Part shown: in pieces, positions 26,401 to 37,627 of the stretch | How the letters are laid out: each line of letters begins with the position of its first letter | Position numbering within the stretch: the stretch's first letter is position 1 | Program-made: the position numbers and the translations under genes | Notes under the pieces: generated by a model | Told to the model about the DNA's origin: nothing | Seen by the model: only the letters and a program-made list of their open reading frames with translations | Database searches by the model: none | Assembly (NCBI GenBank): GCA_964036045.1 | Contig: OZ038386.1 | Location: 11,928,113 to 11,992,112, forward strand | DNA from: Eutreptiella sp. 'Long Island Sound 2002' | Taxonomy: Eukaryota > Euglenozoa > Euglenophyceae > Eutreptiales > Eutreptiaceae | DNA: 64,000 bases | Direction: 5' to 3'

Positions 26401-28670
26401 TCACCCACTCACCCACACACCCACTCACCCACTCACCCACTCACCCACCCACCCACTCACCCACTCACCCACACACCCACTCACCCACTCACCCACTCAC
26501 CCACTCACCCACTCACCCACTCACCCACTCACCCACTCACCAACTCACCCACTCACCCACTCACCCACTCACCCACTCACCCACTCACCTTCTCACCCAC
26601 TCACCCACACACCCACTCACCCCCTCACCCCCTCACCCACTCACCCACTCACCCACTCACCCACTCACCCACTCACCCACTCACCCACTCACCCATTCAC
26701 CCACTCACCCACTCACCCACTCACCCACTCACCCACTCACCCACTCACCCACTCACCCACTCACCCACTCACCCATTCACCCACTCACCCACTCACCCAC
26801 TCACCCACTCACCCACTCACCCATTCACCGACTCACCCACTCACACACTCACCCACTCACCCACTCACCCACTCACCCACTCACCCACTCACCCACTCAC
26901 CCACTCACCCACTCACCCACTCACCCACTCACCCACTCACCCACTCACCCATTCACCGACTCACCCACTCACACACTCACCCACTCACCCACTCACCCAC
27001 TCACCCACCCACCCACCCACCCACTCACCCACTCACCCACTCACCCACTCACCCACTCACCCACTCACCCACTCACCCACTCACCCACACACCCACTCAC
27101 CCACTCACCCACTCACCCACCCACCCACTCACCCACTCACCCACACACCCACTCACCCCCTCACCCCCTCACCCACTCACCCACTCACCCACTCACCCAC
27201 TCACCCACTCACCCACTCACCCACTCACCCACTCACCAACTCACCCACTCACCCACTCACCCACTCACCTTCTCACCCACTCACCCACACACCCACTCAC
27301 CCCCTCACCCCCTCACCCACTCACCCACTCACCCACTCACCCACTCACCCACTCACCCACTCACCAATTCACCCACTCACCCACTCATCCACTCACCTTC
27401 TCACCCACTCACCCACACACCCACTCACCCCCTCACCCCCTCACCCACTCACCCACTCACCCACTCACCCACTCACCCACTCACCCACTCAACCACTCAC
27501 CCACTCACCCACTCACCCACTCACCCACTCACCCACTCACCCACTCACCCACTCACCCACTCACCCACTCACCCACTCACCCACTCACCCACTCACCCAC
27601 TCACCCACTCACCCACTCACCCATTCACCGACTCACCCACTCACACACTCACCCACTCACCCACTCACCCACTCACCCACTCACCCACTCACCCACTCAC
27701 CCACTCACCCACTCACCCACTCACCCACTCACACAATCACCCACTCACCCACTCACCCACTCACCCACTCACCCACTCACCCACTCACTCACTCACCCAC
27801 TCACCCACTCACCCACTCACCCATGCACCCACTCACCCACTCACCCACTCACCCACTCGAGCACTCAGCCACCCACCCACTCACCCATGCACCCACTCAC
27901 CCACTCACCCACTCACCCACTCACCCACCCACCCACTCACCCACTCACCCACTCACCCACTCACCCACTCACCCACTCACCCACTCACCCACTCACCCAC
28001 TCACCCACTCACCGACTCACCCACTCACCCACTCACCCACTCACCCACTCACCCACTCACCCACTCACCCACTCACCCACTCACCCACTCACCCACTCAC
28101 ACACTCACCCACTCACCCACTCACCCACTCACCCACTCACCAACTCACCCACTCACCCACTCACCCACTCACCCACTCACCCACTCACCCACACACCCAC
28201 TCACCCACTCACCCACTCACCCACTCACCCATTCACCCACTCACCCACTCACCCACTCACCCACTCACCCACTCACCCATTCACCCACTCACCCACTCAC
28301 CCACTCACCCACTCACCCACTCACCCACTCACCCACTCACCAACTCACACACTCACCCACTCACCCACTCACCCACTCACCCACTCACCAACTCACCCAC
28401 TCACCCACTCACCCACTCACCAGCTCACCCACTCACCCACACACCCACTCACCCACTCACCCACTCACCCACTCACCCACCCACCCACTCACCCACTCAC
28501 CCACTCACCCACTCACCCACTCACCCACTCACCCACTCATCCACTCACCCACTCACCCACTCACCCACACACCCACTCACCCACTCACCCACTCACCCAC
28601 CCACCCACTCACCCACTCACCCACACACCCACTCACCCCCTCACACCCTCACCCACTCACCCACTCACCC
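23478..28670 (+). repeat. 8-bp satellite array S3
   Basis: The longest uninterrupted array (5.2 kb). It is rich in CACACACCC, ATCCACTC, CACCTTCTCACC and CACCCCCTCACC variants arranged as recurring blocks. The first ~700 bases (23478-24200) resemble 24430-25200, so the array contains duplicated segments of about 1 kb. B1 follows directly. Confidence 0.97.
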
Positions 28671-30372
28671 CTGGTGACCTGGCACCAGTCTAAAAACCCT
28701 CAGGATGGTAGCTGTGGGACGGATTGCCCACACGCACTGCCACGCTCGAAGTCAGTCGTGATACGTCTCGATTTCTCGTGCGTCTTCCCTGTGTCAGGCC
28801 GGGCCCACCCCGCCCGCCAACCGTCCAGGACCCCTCCCTGGGCCAGACATGCAGTCCTGTGGGGGACAGATGCACATACGTGGCCTCCCCCCGACCGCCA
28901 GACGCCAACGTGGCGCCTGCCCCGACAGCTCTGCGCCGACATGGCGCGAGCTCAATGGCAGGGCACCATCGTGGCGCCGCGAAAGTACCCGTGCGCCGTC
29001 GTGGCGCGGCCTTCTGGGCAGAGCGCCGTCGTGGCGCGGCCTTCTGGGCAGAGCGCCGTCGTGGCGCGGCCTTCTTGGCAGAGCGCCGCCGTGGCGCCGC
29101 CCAAACAGTCCGTGGAAAGATCTTCGGGGCAGAGCGCCATCGTGGCACTGCCCAGCCGTGACGCCAGTCCAGTGGCGAAGCGCCATCGTGGTGCCGCCAG
29201 CGTGCACGTGCGCCATCGTGGCGCGGCTGACGCACAGGTATGCCATTGCTGTGCCTCCTCTAGGGCCATGCGACACCAGCACAGTCGCAGAGCACCACCG
29301 TGGTGCCGCCAACGCCCGGGTACGCCGTCGCGGCGCCGACTGAACGCCCGTGCGTTGTCGTGGCGCCGGCTCAGTGGCAGAGCACAATCGTTGTGCCACC
29401 AACACGCACGTGCGCCGTCGTGGCGCGGTTTCCGGTGCAGAGCGCCACCGTGGCGCCGCCCAGACCCGTGGAACGTTTGCGCCAGCCTTGCCATGGTGTT
29501 TCCTCCAGGCCAATATTCGAGGCACCATTGTTGGGTCTGCACCTGGCGCTCCGCTAACCGTAACACCTCGTGCAGGGGTGCTTTGTCGTCGACGGTGCTC
29601 ACCGCCTCGCGTGACTTCGGCGGTCCTCACCGCCTCGCCCAGCCACCAGGCGCAATGGCAGGACACCGTCGTGGTGCCTTCGCCGTAGACGTACGCCGTC
29701 GTGGCGCGACCTCCAGGGCAGAGCACCACAGAAGCACCGCCCCAACAGCCAAGCACCAATGTGCCGCGACAACGATGGCGGAGCACCACCGTGGTGCCGC
29801 CAACTCACCAGTGCGTCGCCACAGCACGACCTCCGGGGCAGTGCGCCACCATGGCGGCGCCCAGACAACCGTGCGCCAACAAGGCGCTGACGCACGTCCC
29901 GCACCCACAGAACCCGGGGGTACCCAGGCCACCGGCGGTGCGCGTGATCGTGTAACGTGACCGTACTCGCGCCGCCGGCGGTACTCAGCCCGCCGGCAGT
30001 GCGCAAAGTCGTGCTGGGCCGCGTTCTATTTAGCCCGGCGACGTTTTCAAGTCGGGGGTGATGCCCCGGGAGACCCACACCTTCCGTGCCCGTTGATCCT
30101 GGGACATCTCCTCGGGTGTTATCCAGGACAGTTCGGAGCGGTCGGTGGCCGGGACCGGAGAGCAGATCGGACCGTAGCGTGGTCGTACACCGGCGCTTAG
30201 ACCCAGACGGCCTGCTGGGAGGGGCGTTCTCAGGTGAGCGGCGAGATTCGTCTTACTCTAGCGGAGGTAAGACGGAGGACTCCCTCGGCAGAGCCTGCGT
30301 GGGGCCCCCGAGGGACGACGCCAAGGCTCACCGTACGTGGGACCGCGGCAGGCGCTCCTCCTCCTCCTCCTC
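28671..30372 (+). mobile_element. Family B element, copy B1: non-autonomous partner of LINE A
   Basis: 1.7 kb. It begins CTGGTGACCTGGCACCAG, the same head as LINE A (33602 and 45265), and matches it for about 75 bases. It ends with about 320 bases matching the A 3' UTR (from TGATGCCCCGGGAGACCC near 30059) and the same (CTC)n tail. The internal 1.2 kb is unrelated to A and consists of short inverted repeats (GCGCCA-TCG-TGGCGC and relatives) with a 30-bp tandem (GCCGTCGTGGCGCGGCCTTC then TGGGCAGAGC) three times at about 29004-29093. No protein family is recognisable. Non-autonomous elements sharing both ends with a LINE are known, for example NARTc with L1Tc. Confidence 0.85.
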
Positions 30373-31566
30373 ACGCACTCATCCACTCACCCACTCAGCC
30401 AGTCACCCACTCACCCACTCACCCACTCACCCACTCACCCACTCACCCACTCACCCACTCACCCACTCACCCACTCACCCACTCACCCACTCACCCACTC
30501 ACCCACTCACCCACTCACCCACTCACCCACTCACCCACTCACCCACTCACCCACTCACCCACTCACACACTCATCCACTCACCCACTCACCCACTCACCC
30601 ACTCACCCACTCACCCACTCACCCACTTACCCACTCACCCACTCACCCACTCACACAATCACCCACTCACCTACTCACCCACTCACCCACTAACCAATCA
30701 CCCACTCACTCACTCACTCACTCACCCACTCACCCACTCACCCATGCACCCACTCACCCACTCACCCACTCACCCACTCACCCACTCAGCCACCCACCCA
30801 CTCACCCATGCACCCACTCACCCACTCACCGACTCACCCACTCACCCACTCACCCACCGACCCACTCACCCACTCAGCACTCACCCACTCACCCACTCTC
30901 CCACTCACCCACTCACCCACTCACCCACTCACCCACTCACCCACTCACCCACTCACCCACTCACCCACTCACCCACTCACCCACTCACCCACTCACCCAC
31001 TCACCCACTCACCCACTCACCCACTCACCCACTCACACACTCACCCACTCACCCACTCACCCACTCACCCACTCACCCACTCACCCACTCACCCAGTCAC
31101 CCACTCACCCACTCACCCCCTCACCCACTCACCCACTCACCCACTCACCCACTCACCCACTCACCCTCTCACCCACTCACCCACTCACCCACTCACCCAC
31201 TCACCCACTGACCCACTCACCCACTCACCCATTCACCCACTCACCCACTCACCCACTCACCCACTCACCCATGCACCCACTGACCCACTCACCCACTCAC
31301 CCACTCACCCACTCACCCACCCACCCACCCACCCACTCACCCACTCACCCACTCACCCACTTACCCACTCACCCACTCACCCACTCACCCACTCACCCAC
31401 TCGGCCACACACCCACTCACCGACTCACCCACTCACCCACTCATCCACTCACCCCCTCACCCACTCACCCACTCACCCACTCACCCACTCACCCACTCAC
31501 CCACTCACACACTCACCCACTCACCCACTCACCCACTCACCCACTCACCCACTCACCCACTCACCC
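30373..31566 (+). repeat. 8-bp satellite array S4
   Basis: 1.2 kb of CACTCACC units between B1 and B2. It contains an uninterrupted copy of the block in which C2 is inserted in S2 (markers AACCAATCACCC at about 30690, CTCTCCC at 30896, CCAGTCACC at about 31093). Confidence 0.97.
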
Positions 31567-33223
31567 CTCGTCAGGCCGGGCCCACCCCGCCCGCCACCCG
31601 TCCAGGACTCCTCCCTGGGCCAGAGGTGCAGCCTGTGAGGGGCAGATGCACCCCTGCCACACACAGTGCACCTGCTCGATATCTGGTGGCCTGGCACCAG
31701 GATAAAAACCCCCAGGATGGTAGCTGTGGGACGGATTGCCCACAAGCACGGCCAGGCAACGGCCATGTGTTTACCCACTCACTCACTCACTCACTCACCC
31801 ACTCACTCACTCGCTCACTCACCCGCGTCAGCCCAGGGCCCACCCCTGCCACCCTCCGAGGGCCCCCCAGCCGCCCAGGCTCACCCACGCTCCCCCTTCA
31901 CGCGCCGGCTCACTGGCAGGGTACCACCGTGGTGCCGTCGACAAATACGTGCGCCGCCGTGGCAAGATCTTCGGGGCAGAGCGCCATCGTGGCACTGCCC
32001 AGCCGTGACGCCAGTCCAGTGGCGAAGCGCCATCGTGGTGCCGCCAGCGTGCACGTGCGCCATCGTGGCGCGGCTGACACACAGGTATGCCATTGCTGTG
32101 CCTCCTCTAGGGCCATGCGACACCAGCACAGTCGCGGAGCACCACCGTGGTGCCGCCAACGCCCGGGTACGCCGTCGCGGCGCCGACTGAACGCCCGTGC
32201 GTTGTCGTGGCGCCGGCTCAGTGGCAGAGCACAATCGTTGTGCCGCCAACACGCACGTGCGCCGTCGTGGCGCGGTTTCCGGTGCAGAGCGCCACCGTGG
32301 CGCCGCCCAGACCCGTGGAGCGTTTGCGCCAGCCTTGCCATGGTGTTTCCTCCAGGCCAATATTCGAGGCACCATTGTTGGGTCTGCACCTGGCGCTCCG
32401 CCAACCGTGACACCTCGTGCAGGGGTGCTTTGTCGTCGGCGGTGCTCACCGCCTCGCGTGACTTCGGCGGTCCTCACCGCCTCGCCCAGCCACCAGGCGC
32501 AATGGCAGGACACCGTCGTGGTGCCTTCGCCGTAGACGTACGCCGTCGTGGCGCGACCTCCAGGGCAGAGCATCACAGACGCACCGCCCCAACAGCCAAG
32601 CACCAATGTGCCGCGACAACGATGGCGGAGCACCACCGTGGTGCCGCCAACTCACCAGTGCGTCGCCACAGCACGACCTCCAGGGCAGCGCGCCACCATG
32701 GCGGCGCCCAGACAACCGTGCGCCGACAAGGCGCTGACGCACGTCCCGCACCCACAGAACCCGGGGGTACCCAGGCCCCCGGCGGTGCGCGTGATCGTGT
32801 AACGTGACCGTACTCGCGCCGCCGGCGGTACTCAGCCCGCCGGCAGTGCGCATAGTCGTGCTGGGCCGCGTTCTATTTAGCCCGGCGACGTTTTCAAGTC
32901 GGGGGTGATGCCCCGGGAGACCCACACCTTCCGTGCCCGTTGATCCTGGGACATCACCTCGGGTGTTATCCAGGACAGGTCGGAGCGGTTGGTGGCCGGG
33001 ACCGGAGAGCAGATCGGACCGTAGCGTGGTCGTACACCGGCGCTTAGACCCAGACGGCCTGCTGGGAGGGGCGTTCTCAGGTGTGCGACGAGATTCGTCT
33101 TACTCTAGCGGAGGTAAGACGGAGGACTCCCTCGGCAGAGCCTGCGTGGGGCCCCCGAGGGACGACGCCAAGGCTCACCGTACGTGGGACCGCGGCAGGC
33201 GCTCCTCCTCCTCCTCCTCCTCC
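31567..33223 (+). mobile_element. Family B element, copy B2
   Basis: 1.66 kb. It starts with GTCAGGCCGGGCCCACCCC, and the A-like head (CTGGTGGCCTGGCACCAG) comes about 120 bases later at about 31683. In B1 the order of these two modules is reversed. A short (CTCA)n tract at 31775-31820 follows. From about 31960 to the end it is nearly identical to B1 29120-30372, including the A-derived 3' end and the (CTC)n tail. No coding potential is recognised. Confidence 0.85.
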
Positions 33224-33601
33224 ACTCATCCACTCACCCACTCACCCACTCACCCACTCACCCACTCACCCACACACCCACTCACCCACTCACCCACTCA
33301 CCCACTCACCCACTCACCCACTCACCCACTCACCCACTCACCCACTCACCCACTCACCCACTCACCCACTCACCCACTCACCCACTCACCCACTCACCCA
33401 CTCACCCACTCACCCACTCACCCACTCACCCACTCACCCACTCACCCACTCACCCATTCACCCACTCACCCACTCACCCACTCACCCATGCACCCATGCA
33501 CCCACTGACCCACTCACCCACTCACCCACTCACCCACTCACCCACCCACCCACCCACCCACTCACCCACTCACCCACTCACCCACTCACCCACTCACCCA
33601 C
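33224..33601 (+). repeat. 8-bp satellite array S5
   Basis: Only about 380 bp of satellite separates B2 from LINE A2. It contains the ATGCACCC doublet near 33487 that marks higher-order units elsewhere. Confidence 0.97.
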
Positions 33602-33680
33602 TGGTGACCTGGCACCACTCTAAAAACCCTCAGGATGGTAGCTGTAGGACGGATTGCCTACACGCACTGCCACGCTCGAC
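33602..33680 (+). promoter_or_regulatory. Conserved A/B 5' leader with two stem-loops (A2)
   Basis: The first ~75 bases are shared by A2, A3, B1 and (internally) B2 and B3. Stem-loop 1 is CTGGTG-N6-CACCA(G/C). Stem-loop 2 is TGTAGG-N8-CCTACA in A2 and A3 but TGTGGG-N8-CCCACA in all three B copies, a compensatory exchange. TCTAAAAACCC lies between the stems. A head shared by autonomous and non-autonomous elements and starting at base 1 resembles the Pr77 promoter/ribozyme leader of trypanosome elements in position; function here is inferred only. Confidence 0.6.
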
Positions 33681-34370
33681 ACCAATCGTGAATCGTCGTG
33701 ATAGTCGTGCCACCACGTGACTCAGCTCTGCCATCGTGGCCCCCTCTCCGCTCAACTCCACCCGTATGGTGCACTCTCTCTCTCCCTCTTCATCCCGTGT
33801 CTCCAAGGGCTGAGTGCCGCACCTCAAGTGCGTCCCTCCCCCTTGCAAGCCGTTTCCTGCTCACAGTGGGCACGTCGTTATACGTTCGGCCCTGGCAAGA
33901 CGTCGACCTCGCCGTGGCAATCTTCCAGGCCGCTACGCGGGGAGTTGCGACGGGGACTGCATTCGACATATCCGCCGCTCAAGCGTGACGCCTTGTGCAG
34001 GGGTATCATCAGTCGTCCGATTCGTCGTCCCAACGTGGGGCCCCTCGCTCCCGTGCGCCACTAGGGTTGCAGCACCACGCGCCAGCGCGGTGCTCCCCTC
34101 GCACCCCCGCCCTGTGTGTCCTGGGACCCCCGCTCACCAACCCGGTCCGCCAGGCGGCCCCATGTTACTCCGCGCCATCGCGCCATGCTCTTTGTTTTGT
34201 CACACTATGGCCACGCTCGTGGTACCCCTTGTATCTCTCCTGCGCGCCCCATCCGACTGGGGCTGCCTATGATGTCAGTGCACCTCCGTTTGCCGACACC
34301 TCGATCTGCTCCCCCCCCCCCAAACATTTTGCGGCCACAGGCCACCCGCTCTTTTCTCGCCACAGCTACC
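33681..34370 (+). other. A2 5' UTR
   Basis: About 690 bases between leader and ORF1. The counterpart in A3 (45344-46032) is almost identical, but its C-run near 45977 differs in length from that at 34313, which shifts the upstream frame. This shows that the apparent in-frame extension to 34116 is not coding. An open frame at 33698-33988 is present in both copies but shows no protein-like constraint. Confidence 0.6.
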
Positions 34371-37300
34371 ATGTCAGACCGCTCAACACCGTCCCAGGAC
34401 ACCCCCTCTCCCGCCCCCGACACCGGTCGAGGCGGCGCCATTCGTCGGGGGCCGTTCCCCATGTTTCTGATGGACATCGCCCAGTCCGACGATGCTGACC
34501 GTCTGCTGCGAGAACTGGACATGCTGAAGGATGACGCACTGGAAGCGGCAGATACGGCTATCCAGGCCACCGACCCCGCCCTGGCTGACTTGTGTGATGC
34601 CCTGCGATGGACGGCTGCCAACGGCGACATCCAGGCTATTACAGCGGTGACGGGGGTGTGGACGCCGCGGGGGCTCCTGCTCACAGCCACCGTAACGGTC
34701 GCCGCAGGCCCGTCTGACACGAAGGTCATCGAACACGTCCCCCTGTCGCTGGTACAAGGAGGCCCACTGCTGGAGTATATCTCCAAGGACCCTGAGGCCC
34801 TCACAGCGGCTCTCGTCACGCGGTGGAGCCCAAGCCATGCCCCAATCTCGGCGTCATGCCTCCGCAACCAAGTCTTCAAGGGCCTGTACACAGCCCGCGA
34901 ACAGCCACCGCCCGTCGACACTGCCGGCCCTCCGGACATCCAAAGCCAGAAGGTCTCCCACAAGATCCACAAGCCCATCAGCCAGTTCCTTGCCCCCCAC
35001 CTCAGACCGTCATGGGACCGCCTCCGCACCCGAGAGGTAGTTGCGGCCTTTTGGGCGCCACCCAACGACGTGCATGCGGTCCTGCAGGCAGCCCACATCC
35101 CGACAGCAGACCTCGTCCCGCTGAAGTTCGGGCTCGTAGCGTGGGCCTCCTCCGTCTGCCTCACAGGACAGTACACGCCAGCCCCCGTTCCCACACCCCC
35201 CGCCGTCGCCAACAAGGGCATTTCGACCCCCGAGCAGCTGCGGCCGCTGCTCGAGTGCTCGATCTTGCCGATCCGCAGCGTGGAGCTGCTGCATCAGATC
35301 GAGCAGGCTGGCGAGCACTCCTGGGCCACAGCCCCCACTTTCGCCCTGCTGCAGGCCGGCATCGCCGACACCGCCAACCCGCCCCCGCTCACGCCGCCCA
35401 GCCACGCACCTTACCTCACCAAAGGGCAAGCAGCGCCCAGCCCCGCCGGCACTCTGTTCGCCACGGCGGCGTTCACCCCAGCGTCAGCCCTGTACAAGGC
35501 CCAGGGCAAGCCCACCCCCTCAGGGTCCGAACCATCGCCTTCATCACTGTTGCCCGAACAGACAAGGCTTTCTTTCAATCTCCCAGAGCCTGCCTCCCAG
35601 GTACCACCGGCTGCCGCAGACCCCACGCCTCCGGAGTCACCGGCCCCGGCCGTCGGGTCGGCCTCCCCCAGCCCCTCCCAGGTGGGGGAGCCTTTCGTCC
35701 CGGACCTGGATGTCACGGCCTACTCCACCGACTACGCTCAATTGCATGACGAGTATGAGGCCCAACGACGGGAGCTGGCCGTGGCACGGGGCGACCTGGA
35801 GTCCCTCACGCGGGATCTGGACGCGGTGCGCACCGAACGGGATAATGCCCAGCAGCAGGCCCAGCGTTGCGCCGCGGCACAGCGGCAGACCGAAGCCGTT
35901 AGGCTCAACAACTTCATCAGGTCGGTACCCCCCCTCCTGTCCATCGCCACCAGACTCCACGGCCTCCAGTCCACGCCGCCGGCATTCGCCAACGCCGTGC
36001 GCAGTACCGTTCCGGCTTCATTCGAGCTGCCCCCCCCCGGCTCTCAGCAGTTCCTGGTCCTCGTGCCGGTCATCCTCGCCACAGCAGTTCTCACCTCGCC
36101 CGAGGCACCCAACCTCGAGGAATTGGCCGACGTCCTCCGTAGGGCTATGGCCGCGCCAGGCGCCGTGCCGGTCCCGGAGGCCCCTGCGCGTGCCCGGACC
36201 CGATCCCTAAGCCGAGGGCGGTCTCTGCCTTTCGGGCACCGGGCGCGACCGCCCAGCCGCCGCCGTCTCTGCCGTCGCCTGCCGATGCCGCCCTGACCGA
36301 CCTGCTGGAGTGGATCCCGGAGATCCCCAAGGGCTGTGAGGACGAGGTTGCGCACGCGCTCCACCTCCAGCTCTTCCGCCAGTACGGCGCGAAGGTCAAC
36401 ACCCTCCCGCAGTCGCCGATCCGGGAGCAGTGGGCCTGGGTCCACAGCCACGCGCCCAGCCTGCCCGGCATCGCGGAAGTCCTGCGCTCCTTCCTCTCCA
36501 ACCCCCCTGCAGTCCAGCGGGTTTCCGCCAGCCCAGCCACCTCCCCATCAGAAGCTGCAGCCGCCAACCAGGCACAGGGCGCAGCGAAAAAGAAGGGGTA
36601 TACACCCCAAAAAATCGATCCGCAAGTTTACTCGAAAGCCCTGTGGGTCGGCTGGCAAGAAGTCGACGATCCGCCGTCCGGTGAAGTTGATGCAGGACTC
36701 CTCGGTGGTATCCTTCGGGATAAATTTGGTGCAGGCCTTTCCTCCATTACTGAAGAACAATTGAACCATACATCCAAGTTCACAATCGTCGGAATCCGAC
36801 CAGCAGAGTACGAGCGCAGCATGCGACTGACGAGGCAACACACGGCTCGTGGCTGGCGAGTGACGTGGGCCGAATCGAAGAAACAACCGTTCACGCCCTG
36901 GGTGCCTGACCCTGACCGAGACCATCCGCCCCGGAAGACTCATCGGGGAAGCCGCGGGAAGCAGCGCCGTCCACGGGACCCTGACGATCAGGTGGACCTT
37001 ACGGCAACGTCGGGATCGGACGGAGAACCAGACTCCAAATATCAGCGCAGGTACAGCCCCCGCCCCTCGGACCGGTCCCCGTCCCGCCGCCGCAGCCCAG
37101 GCCATCGCCGCGACAGCCCGCCGCCGAGGCGTCGCAGCGCGTACCGCGATGAGCCACAAGCGCTTTCCAGCCGCCACGACCACCATGCAGCAGCCCCCCT
37201 CCTGCCCTACCCGTACTCGGGGGACCCCCACGACCCCCGAGTGGCCATGGCCCACAACCCCTACGCTCCCCCGCCCTGGAGCCCCCCAGCCGACCCCCAC

Positions 37301-37627
37301 CGCTACCAGCCGTACTTCGGTCGGCGTCCGCGGGACCGGCAACCCGGGACATGGCGGGGCGCAACGAGGACATCCCTGCCGCCGTGTCTCAGCTCCGCCA
37401 CTCCCACCTCGACGGCGTCCCCCATGTCCGGAACCTGCACCTGGGCGCATACACTCCCAGCTCCCCCCCCAGAGAGTGGGGCCTGGTACCGGTACCGGCC
37501 TCGGGCACTGCCCAGCTCATCACGCCCCCCTACGCCCTCGAAATGTGCCTGCACCTGCCGGTGGGTGTGCACTACTACCGGGCGTGCAGCGGGGCGGACC
37601 CCTGGCCCCGTAACGTTCTGTCGTTAG
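34371..37627 (+). pseudogene. LINE A2 ORF1: coiled-coil, basic SR-rich nucleic-acid-binding type protein; frameshifted, stop lost
   Basis: The start ATG at 34371 (context ACCATGT) opens MSDRSTPSQ. The first frame runs to TGA 36294-36296 (641 residues). A Pro/Ser-rich stretch (about residues 350-450) leads to a probable coiled coil at 455-520, rich in Glu, Arg, Gln and Ala. The protein then continues in another frame: from about 36200 that frame reads PIPKPRAVSAF, then DLLEWIPEIPKG, a folded-looking segment (SKALWVGWQEVDD to FTPWVPD, about 36620-36905), and a basic Ser/Arg-rich tail (about 36915-37150). A3 has 22 more bases at the break, which restores the frame. The normal stop (TAA in A3) is CAA at 37340-37342, so the frame overruns ORF2 to 37627. 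No CCHC knuckle is seen. The role as ORF1p/RNA chaperone is inferred from position. Confidence 0.72.

Noticed and set aside
29000-30078. Arg/His/Ala-rich frames in the B core as an element-encoded protein
   Set aside because: Frames exist on both strands, follow the 30-60-bp repeat period and differ in B1, B2 and B3 through indels that are not multiples of three.
33602-33640. HDV-like ribozyme at the 5' end of LINE A
   Set aside because: Stem-loops are present, but I could not lay out the nested double pseudoknot with a catalytic C, so only a structured leader is claimed.
33698-33988. Small upstream open frame in the A2 5' UTR, also in A3 at 45362-45652
   Set aside because: It is present in both copies, but they are near-identical over the whole UTR. 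No start context or protein feature separates it from chance.
34116-34370. Longer N terminus for ORF1 starting at 34116
   Set aside because: In A3 the C-run upstream has a different length and the extension is out of frame, so the start at 34371/46033 is preferred.
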